Origin: Hermatobates lingyangjiaoensis
Lineage: Eukaryota; Arthropoda; Insecta; Hemiptera; Hermatobatidae
Assembly: GCA_026182355.1 (NCBI GenBank)
Contig: JAPFBL010000034.1
Coordinates: 1,806,501-1,870,500, forward strand
Length of the DNA stretch: 64,000 nt
Reading direction: 5' to 3'
Made by a program: the position numbers and the translations under genes. Under the pieces are notes generated by a model. That model had not been told where the DNA came from, did not search any database, and saw only the letters and a program-made list of their open reading frames with translations. Below are positions 56,086-64,000 of this stretch, piece after piece. Position 1 is the stretch's first letter; each line of letters starts with the position of its first letter.

Positions 56086-57880
56086 GGAGGGGTGCGGGGT
56101 GGGGTTAGTCGACGACCGCCTGCCTGTGTGGTACAACAATAATTGACATAAAGGCTCACCATACCACGCCCTGATCGACAATCAGGAGAGGGGGGGGGGG
56201 TCTCGACGACCGCCTGCCTGTGTGGTACCACAACAATTGACATAAGGGCTCACCATACTACGCCATGACTAACAATCAGGAGAGGGACGGGGGTTAGTCG
56301 ACGACCGCCTGCCTGTGTGGTACCACAACAATTGACATAAAGGCTCACCATACTACGCCATGACCAACAATTAGGAGAGGGAGGGGGGTTAGTCGACGAC
56401 CGCCTGCCTGTGTGGTACCACAACAATTGACATTAAGGCTCACCGTACTACGCCATGACCAACAATTAGGAGAGGGAGGGGGGTTAGTCGACGACCGCCT
56501 GCCTGTGTGGTACAACAACAATTGACATAAAGGCTCACCATACTACGCCATGACCAACAATAGGAGAGGGAGGGGGTTAGTCGACGACCGCCTGCCTGTG
56601 TGGTACCACAACAATTGACATAAAGGCTCACCATACTACGCCATGACCAACAATCAGGAGAGGGAGGGGGGTTAGTCGACGACCGCCTGCCTGTGTGGTA
56701 CCACAACAATTGACATTAAGGCTCACCATACTACGCCATGACCAACAATCAGGAGAGGGAGGGGGGTTAGTCGACGACCGCCTGCCTGTGTGGTACCACA
56801 ACAATTGACATAAAGGCTCACCATACTACGCCATGACCAACAATCAGGAGAGGGAGGGGGGTTAGTCGACGACCGCCTGCTTGTGTGGTACCACAACAAT
56901 TGACATTAAGGCTCACCATACTACGCCATGACCAACAATTAGGAGAGGGAGGGGGGTTAGTCGACGACCGCCTGCCTGTGTGGTACAACAACAATTGACA
57001 TAAAGGCTCACCATACTACGCCATGACCAACAATCAGGAGAGGGAGGGGGGTTAGTCGACGACCGCCTGCCTTGTGTGGTACCACAACAATTGACATTAA
57101 AGGCTCACCATACTACGCCATGACCAACAATTAGGAGAGGGAGGGGGGTTAGTCGACGACCGCCTGCCTGTGTGGTACAACAACAATTGACATAAAGGCT
57201 CACCATACTACGCCATGACCAACAATCAGGAGAGGGAGGGGGGTTAGTCGACGACCGCCTGCCTGTGTGGTACCACAACAATTGACATAAAGGCTCACCA
57301 TACTACGCCATGACCAACAATTAGGAGAGGGAGGGGGGTTAGTCGACGACCGCCTGCCTGTGTGGTACCACAACAATTGACATAAAGGCTCACCATACTA
57401 CGCCATGACCAACAATTAGGAGAGGGAGGGGGGTTAGTCGACGACCGCCTGCCTGTGTGGTACCACAACAATTGACATTAAGGCTCACCGTACTACGCCA
57501 TAACCAACAATTAGGAGAGGGAGGGGGGTTAATCGACGACCGCCTGCCTGTGTGGTACCACAACAATTGACATTAAGGCTCTCCGTACTACACCATGACC
57601 AACAATCAGGAGAGGGACGGGGTTAGTCGACGACCGCCTGCCTGTGTGGTACCACAACAATTGACATTAAGGCTCACCGTACTACGCCATGACCAACAAT
57701 TATGAGAGGGAGGGGGGTTAGTCGACGACCGCCTGCCTGTGTGGTACCACAACAATTGACATAAAGGCACACCATACTACGCCATGACTAACAATCAGGA
57801 GAGGACGGGGGTTAGTCGACGACCGCCTGCCTGTGTGGTACCACAACAATTGACATAAAGGCACACCATACTACGACCTG
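56086..57880. repeat. GC-rich minisatellite, about 95 bp x 19 copies
   Basis: CGACGACCGCCTGCCTGTGT recurs 19 times with spacings of 93-96 bases (first at about 56109, last near 57817). Each unit also holds GGTACCACAACAATTGACAT, AGGCTCACCATACTACGCC and a G-rich box (GGAGAGGGAGGGGGG). ACATAAAGG and ACATTAAGG variants alternate irregularly. Unit length is not a constant multiple of three, so the minus-strand Pro/Arg frames (such as 56440-56709) are not coding. GC content is far above the surrounding DNA. It lies in the probable upstream intron or 5' flank of the Ig exon. Confidence 0.97.
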
Positions 57881-59339
57881 AACAGCAATGGTCTACCTAG
57901 CTTCTAACTACTCCCAGGTCAACTATAAAGAACTCTTGACAGAATTGCACCTCTACAAGTCAGCATGTCTCAAAAACAGTGGGAACATCCCGCTATCAAA
58001 GGTGGGAGTTATCTAGAAGAAGAAAACATTTTACCACCTTCAAGATGACCATTGTTAGAATGAGACTTTAATTCTAATATGTATTTGTTATTTTGATATC
58101 CCATTCAATTATTCGTTGGATTTCATAAAACCATTTTTAAAGAAATGAAATCACACATTGAACATAAACATTCATTCTAAAAGAGCAATATCCAACTGAA
58201 ATGACTTTTTTCCTTGTGTTTTATATGAGGCCACAAATTATTAAATTTGATATTAAATATAAATTAAATATATAAACATTGAAAAATGTAATATGTTTTA
58301 TTATTCATGTCTTAGTCCATTCTGTTGTATTCTTGATTATGGTTTATACGTGCAATTACACTTCATGTATGTATTGCATTTTTTGTTATTCAGTTATTTT
58401 ATGATATGGTTGACTAGTTAATAACAAAAACTGAACACTTCATTACATTATTAATGATTATGGTTATTATAATGATTATATATACGTCCTTATAATTAGT
58501 ATAAAATAAATTTAAGAACTTGTTTGGAAAATCGCTAACAGAATTATATATATCTTTATAAAAATAAAAGCAAAATTTAATAGAATTTTGGTGGATTTCT
58601 TTGATTACAAGGGTGTCAGAGGGCAATGAAAATTGAATTAAAAATATTTGTATTCATGAAAATAATAATCTAATTATTTAAAACTAAATTGTGTTCGTTA
58701 GAAATTGTTTGAAGTGAAAATAAAGCGTTGTTTAACAATAAAGCAGTTTGATCGTGTGCCTTTCTCTAGTGCAAGGGTTGGCGAGGGTAAGCTAATTATT
58801 GAATCGTTTATGTTAGTACCAGTGTAGGATACCTGAATCGAGTTAATCCAAATGACGTCAGATCCCTTCATCAGAGGGATTCAATGCACGAACTGCCATC
58901 CTAACTCAATTTGATATTTTGCAAAATCACCCCATAAGAGGCGGTGGTGTAAGTCTGTATTACTATGCGCCCAATGTCCCCCTCTCAGCCCTAAGCCTGG
59001 AAAATGCATGGATTACTCCTTACAGAGACCCACTCAAACTGGGTGTTAAGAAGCAAAAAAATACCACCAACACTATATGTTTACATTAATAATAATATTA
59101 AAACTATATTCAAGGCTAATAACTTAAATAATTATTCTAATAAACTGATCTAAAGTTTAGAGTAATTATCTATATATAAATTAATATTTTATGCGAATAT
59201 GTACCTGAACATTTTTTATAAACGAAAGTCAATGAAAAAGTATATTAAATGTATAATAGAGTAACATTTTCTGAAAAAAATCTGGAGTGTCCATCTTCTA
59301 ATTTACTATCACTAAACGTATTATCAGACTATCGTACGG
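57881..59339. other. Mostly AT-rich; unidentified GC-richer patch
   Basis: 58760-59045 is less AT-rich (TAAGAGGCGGTGGTG, CCCTCTCAGCCCTAAGCCTGG) and may be an old repeat, but no tRNA boxes or frame were recognised. 58414-58626 (minus) is a chance frame. Confidence 0.4.
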
Positions 59340-59450
59340 TAAACAGCTAATAACATGGTCTCCACATATACATAATAGTCTAAACAACGTCTTTCAACAC
59401 GTTGTGATTTTGTTCAAGAACAAAACCATGCTTCAATATCTGCGGCACAA
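59340..59450 (-). repeat. Hammerhead family 1 relic
   Basis: GGTCTCCACATATA and AACAACGTCTTTCAACACG match the arm of 55122-55368. The minus-strand core (59384-59425) keeps AACGTGTTGAAAGACGTT but is degenerate. Confidence 0.5.
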
Positions 59451-59539
59451 TTGAAGCATAAAACCAAGCACTAACGCTTTAGACAGTTGAATCATTCTTA
59501 ATAAATTATTGTATTATTGTATTGTTAATAAACATATAT

Positions 59540-59720
59540 TTAGTTTTATATAAGAAGAAATATGGGTTTTATGAGGATATAAGAGGATTGTTTTGGAGAT
59601 GATGCCTATGAAAAAGATTTTAAATATTATTGATATGTCGGTAATGAATGTTTGATTTTTAAATCTAGAAAGTTGACCGAGTCCAGATTAAACAATAATC
59701 CTTTTCTATCAAACAGTTAA
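59540..59720 (+). repeat. Hammerhead family 4 relic (single 209-bp unit)
   Basis: Diverged copy of the unit at 32221-32440: TATAAGAAGAAATATGGGTT, GATGCCTATGAAAAAG, AAAGTTGACCGAG and TCTATCAAAC in the same order. The GAAACGTTGG end has decayed to GATATGTCGG. Confidence 0.65.
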
Positions 59721-59800
59721 TATATTATTGTATTTGCTATATATGTCATACTTAAAATAAACTGTGACACATAGACAGAAACATAACAAAGACTCACTTT

Positions 59801-59835
59801 TCAATATTTCGACCGTAATGGCGGTCGTCCTCAAG
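59801..59835 (-). ncRNA. Candidate hammerhead core, family 6
   Basis: Minus strand: CTTCTC before the core pairs with GAAAAG after it (5 of 6 pairs), TTGAGGA (C3 to T), extra C, helix II GACCG-CCATTA-CGGTC (perfect 5-bp stem), GAA, palindrome ATAT, T. Downstream (to about 59745) the sequence resembles 12680-12730. Confidence 0.5.
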
Positions 59836-59867
59836 AGAAGAAGTGAATTGACGGAGGGACGACAGTC

Positions 59868-59942
<75 letters not shown>
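59868..59942. repeat. (CA)n(GA)n compound microsatellite
   Basis: About 15 CA units followed by about 21 GA units. The Thr-His and Arg-Glu frame through it is not a gene. Confidence 0.98.
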
Positions 59943-59947
<5 letters not shown>

Positions 59948-62146
59948 CTCACACACGCACACACACATATATATATAACAGTGACATTGAATTAGATATT
60001 TTCTACAGATGGCTTCATTAATGCTATATATACTTTACGTAACTAAAAAATAATGACATTGATTTGGTGATAAGGAGTATTGGATGACTGCTTGAGAAAA
60101 GGTTATTCGCCTAATAACAGTCAAAGAGAAAGGTTAAAAATTAATGGAATTAATTTTTTAAAAATTTTAAAAATTAATGTTATGAACTTAAGCCTAACAA
60201 AATCGAAGAAGAGAGTCGATGAGCTTTCAATGTCCTCATCGTTATTATGAATTTAGTAAACTTAGTAAACATTTCCTTACAGATGGTGTGAAAATAATAC
60301 TTACACATTTTGTAGTTAAATTTAGAGTAAATATCTTTTATGTATAAATTATTTGTAAGACATTTTTCTTTTTTTTTGATGAAACTCAGCTTTATTGAAA
60401 GTGGAAGAAAGGATGCTTTGAACGAAATAGCTGAATCTCTGTGAATAACGTCTCCAATGTAATTTTGAGTAGGCTGCCTTGAATGCGGCAAATGTAGAGT
60501 AATAAAGAAGGAAGGGAAGGATAGTTGAAGTGGAATGATTTTGTCAGAGGATATTACGCCAAGCCATAGAGAGATCAGAAACACACATGCTTTTACTCCA
60601 ACCTGCTTAGGACAGGTGGAAAACAGTTTATCACTTTTTTTTTCAAAACTTTTTTCTCATCCACAACTATAATCTATATATATGTTGCGTCTATAATCTA
60701 GACAATGATTTTATCACTCCTAAATTATAATTGTGTGACTTCAAAAAAATTAACATGACATTGTACTCGTACAATCTGTTGTTTTACTGTTCTCTCTAAA
60801 CTTGCTATTCTTTGTGCTTTGTATTCTAAACGACAAATAGTAACTGTAAAGTTATAAAATAATTGCTTAGCTTATTCTTACATATTCAAGATTATAGACA
60901 AAACGGTTTTGATATACAAACCTGAAAAACATTGTGCTGCAAAAATGTTGAACTTAGGGAAAATTAAAGAACAAATCTCTATAATACAGCATGTTTCTAA
61001 AGGGTAATCTTGAGGTTTCATTTATTTTTTTAAAGATAGCAGCCTGAAAGAATAATATCGGGTTGGGATTGCTTGTTAAATTTTGCATCGATGTTGGAGA
61101 TAGCCAGATACAATATAACATTGAAAAGGGTTTGAATGTACTGTTTTTCATTAAACATTTTGGAGCTGTTTTTTTCCATATGGATAAATTAGAAGTATAA
61201 GTTCATTAATTTTACTAAATATTAAGGTTGTAATCGTTTATGAAGTGAACTATAAACTACGATATACATTGGTTTTTAGAGATCCATAATACTTAATAAA
61301 CCTTAAGTACTTGCACCTGTGCAACAATGATGTTTGCACATCTGGAAGTATAGGAAATATAAAATAAAACGATGAAAAACAAAACAAAAATTAAGAGTGC
61401 ACAAGATATGCAGTAAAACTACAGATTTGAGAAAGTGATGAAATTAAAAAAAAAATAAAAGTAAATAAAGGAACTACAGTAAATAGAAAACTAAAGAATA
61501 AAACATATGCTCAGTACTCTGGCTCATAGGTACATTCATATACTGTAACTCCAAGTTTCATTATAAACAAACATTTTGACGGATTTCTGTGTTGCCGAAT
61601 TAAAGAATACCGAATAAAGGTGGTTTAACCTGCAGTGTTCATTCCTACTAGGACAGGGAAGTGACCAAACTCAACCTTCCTGGGTCAGTGCTGCACTACA
61701 AGACGAAGAGGCTTCCGGCTACTTACATTATCTATTATTCCGAGGCAGTTCATTTACAACTCCACCAGTTCTAGCACACTGAAAATGAATTTCTTTGAAA
61801 ACTAACTTATTATCAGTAAGTTGTATTAAAGAAATTAACTTTTTTGAAATTATTACTTTCCAGGATGTGCCTGTTCGATACGATATATTAGAAAGTAGAA
61901 AATAAAGAGTTCTTGTACTACTAATAGATTTTATTTTTATTTAATACGCACTTTGAAATTAAAATATATTCAAATAAACAGAGTAATGAATAAATTATTG
62001 GATTTCTAACACTTGTTACTTACACGTTTATAAACCTAAATAACTCGTCTTATGTGCTATTTTGATTTACCACTTCTCTCAACATGTTTAAAAAAATGGG
62101 GAATTTCAAAAGATTACGTATCCATACAAAAGAGCTTTATGATAAA
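59943..62146. other. AT-rich stretch, nothing recognised
   Basis: The 134-codon minus frame at 60180-60584 has no domain pattern and no splice context that I trust. 61575-61740 is less AT-rich but unidentified. Confidence 0.45.
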
Positions 62147-62312
62147 ATTAACAACGCATTTCAAGCACTTAGTGTTCTTCTTCAGGTTTGCATCTAAAAA
62201 ACAAACTTTTTTTTACCATTTCTATGTACGTTTACGTTTATATATTTCATATATGTTTTTTAGATGTAAACCTGAAGAACACTAAGTGCTTGAAAAGCGT
62301 TGTTAGTTTTAA
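62147..62312. mobile_element. Inverted pair of PLE-type repeats, hammerhead family 1 (diverged)
   Basis: Arms 62147-62205 and 62260-62312 mirror each other (TTAACAACGC, GCACTTAGTG, CTTCAGGTTT). The plus-strand core at 62272-62301 reads CTGAAGA, ACAC-TAA-GTGC, TT, GAA, AAGCGT, T; the palindrome is broken (expected ACGCGT). The minus-strand core at 62153-62185 is similar. Confidence 0.65.
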
Positions 62313-64000
62313 CATATAGCATAATTTACGTTTTATATTTACGTTTTATTTAATTTACGTTTATGTGCTCTTTGATGAGATTTTTGACACGAGATTTGTG
62401 CACTGATGAATGAGAATAAATATCAGACTTATAATAAAGATTTTTAGCCTTGTTTTGACAATAAGGGTGTGACACTATTTATTTAGACATTCTGAAGTGT
62501 AATTTACGGTTCAGGTTATATCATTCTTGTGCGGAAACGTCATATTTTGTTTGGAAACGTCATATTTTTTTAAATTCCCCATCATGAGTAAATACTTCAC
62601 TATAACAGATTGAACAAGTGATGAAGTTTAAAAAATATGACATGAACAAAACGCGCAGTTTTCTAAAAAAAAAAGGGCACAGTGCGCGCGGCGCTGGCCA
62701 GCTGCTGTAACTCACCTTCTACTCCTGACTGTTTTCAAACTAACTTTTAGACTCTTGTTATTAGTTAATAATAGAGTTTTATATTCTCATTCTGTTTTAA
62801 GCACTTGGTATGTTTACATTTAAATACATTCGTTATTCATATACAATTGGATAAAAGTTTAAATTATAACCTGGTATATTCGTGTTTTTATAATTTTGAG
62901 ATGTCCATACAAAACTAACTCTTGCTAAAGGAATTACATATGACAATCTGTATATGCAATGATGGGAGCGATGTGAGAACTGCAGTCCATTTATACTGAA
63001 ATTCCAAGTCATGTGATATATCTCGTCAACGTCAATTTGAATAATGTATCTGAGCTTAAATTATTACTGAATACTAGATAAAATACCAGAACTCAAGTAT
63101 TTGAATATACTATTTTAGTGGCATACTTCTCCAATTTCATAGTGAGGAAGATTGAATATTGTTTTTAACGTTCATCTTTCACTCTCTATCTCATTCTTAT
63201 GGATCACTCTTCACATTTTATACCAATCCTCGCACTTAATTATCTCCAGTTATATCTCACCATACGAAATTAATTCGCTCCAAAAGCGGTTTCGTAATGT
63301 GAATTTTTCGTAAAATGAACCGCTAATTACATGTAAATAGCCTAATGTGCTCCAAGCCCCCAATAACACTTGATAAATTAAAATAACCAATATTTGTAAT
63401 ATCCAATATAATAATATTTATATTTTTAATAAAATATAAACATTGATAAAATAAAAACAGATAACTGAATTAATCGCTATCTGTGCTACCTCAAGAAATG
63501 AGCGACTAATAAACATCTTTCATTTAGCCTTTTATTTTATGTTTAAATGGTATATTATATGTTCTATATCAAATAAAATTGATATGTTTACTAAAAGTCT
63601 AGGTTACTTCATATTTTTTATACTAATAATTATATTTTGAGTTATAATAGCAAACTGGTACAATACAATAGTTATTTTTAATTATCAAATATGGAGCCAA
63701 TGAAGTTATCAGTGTGGGTCAAGGGTTGGAATCTTAGTCCAATGGACAGGCATAAAGCAATAGAGTTGAGTCAGCTGAGAGGGGCTCGTGATAAGTTAGG
63801 GTGAGTTAATAGGGGTGTTTAGTAAGAATTACTCCGGGATACTATTCAGATAAATAAGCCGGCGTCCGGCCTGGCCGATTGATGGCTGGGCGTGTCACTC
63901 ATCCATCCAATACACTGGGCTCGACTTAACCCATTTAACGAACACTTAATCTTTTTCTCACTCCCAAAAGGTTGCTACTTGCAAAACTAATTCCTTTTCC
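62313..64000. other. AT-rich stretch, nothing firm
   Basis: A short GC-rich run at 62675-62702 (GTGCGCGCGGCGCTGGCC) lies beside a good-looking minus-strand splice donor (AGAAG then GTGAG at 62716), but no reading frame supports an exon. 63840-63920 is less AT-rich and unidentified. Confidence 0.4.

Noticed and set aside
56440..56709. Pro/Arg-rich minus-strand protein
   Set aside because: Read through the minisatellite; unit length of 93-96 bases breaks the frame between units.
58760..59045. SINE or gene fragment in a GC-richer patch
   Set aside because: No pol III boxes, repeat partner or open frame could be shown.
60180..60584. 134-codon minus-strand gene
   Set aside because: Longest frame outside elements apart from the mariner, but hydrophobic and lysine-rich with no recognisable pattern or splice support.
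62675..62770. First exon of a gene with CpG-rich start
   Set aside because: A good minus-strand donor-like AAG/GTGAG at 62716, but no supporting frame or acceptor; the GC-rich run is only about 28 bases.

Overview
This is AT-rich (roughly 70% A+T by eye) non-coding DNA from a large invertebrate animal genome. Evidence: no dense gene array, one spliced-exon candidate, long intergenic or intronic stretches, many (TA)n, (GA)n and (CA)n microsatellites, tRNA-derived SINEs, mariner, hAT, Helitron, Jockey/I-type LINE and above all Penelope-like element (PLE) debris. An arthropod, perhaps a chelicerate, would fit, but nothing in the window proves the taxon.

Layout. 1-9 kb: a 65-bp minisatellite, a hAT-type MITE with an 8-bp target duplication, a tRNA-SINE and a 1.5-kb foldback element. 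9-13 kb: inverted-repeat units bounded by (TA)n. 14.6-18.3 kb: a decayed PLE endonuclease gene and a LINE ORF2 tail. 20.7-22 kb: a mariner with its catalytic core deleted, next to a SINE. 24-27 kb: a GIY-YIG endonuclease fragment between inverted repeats, then two long palindromes. 27.6-34.9 kb: a C/A-rich foldback, a SINE, a large palindrome of PLE repeats, and a second core-deleted mariner. 38-42.3 kb: a 34-bp minisatellite and a decayed Helitron plus a short internally deleted derivative. 46-51.1 kb: a 29-bp minisatellite and a cluster of PLE units, one with 466-bp inverted arms around an open 226-codon endonuclease frame. 55-58 kb: a single Ig-like exon (minus strand) beside a 19-copy, GC-rich 95-bp minisatellite. 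59-62.3 kb: further repeat relics.

The unifying observation is a small RNA-like motif that recurs more than twenty times in at least nine sequence families: CTGANGA, usually one extra base, a hairpin stem whose sequence differs between families but stays paired, then GAA, a 4-6 base palindrome starting with A and ending with T, and a non-G base. This is the core layout of a minimal type I hammerhead ribozyme whose helix III is palindromic and so could form between two molecules. Hammerheads are known in the terminal repeats (pLTRs) of Penelope-like elements, and here several copies lie just upstream of PLE N-terminal coding sequence or downstream of a GIY-YIG endonuclease. Most copies sit in inverted pairs flanked by (TA)n, as expected if PLE terminal repeats insert into TA microsatellites in inverted arrangements.

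No complete cellular gene was found. The Ig exon is the only piece likely to belong to a host gene.
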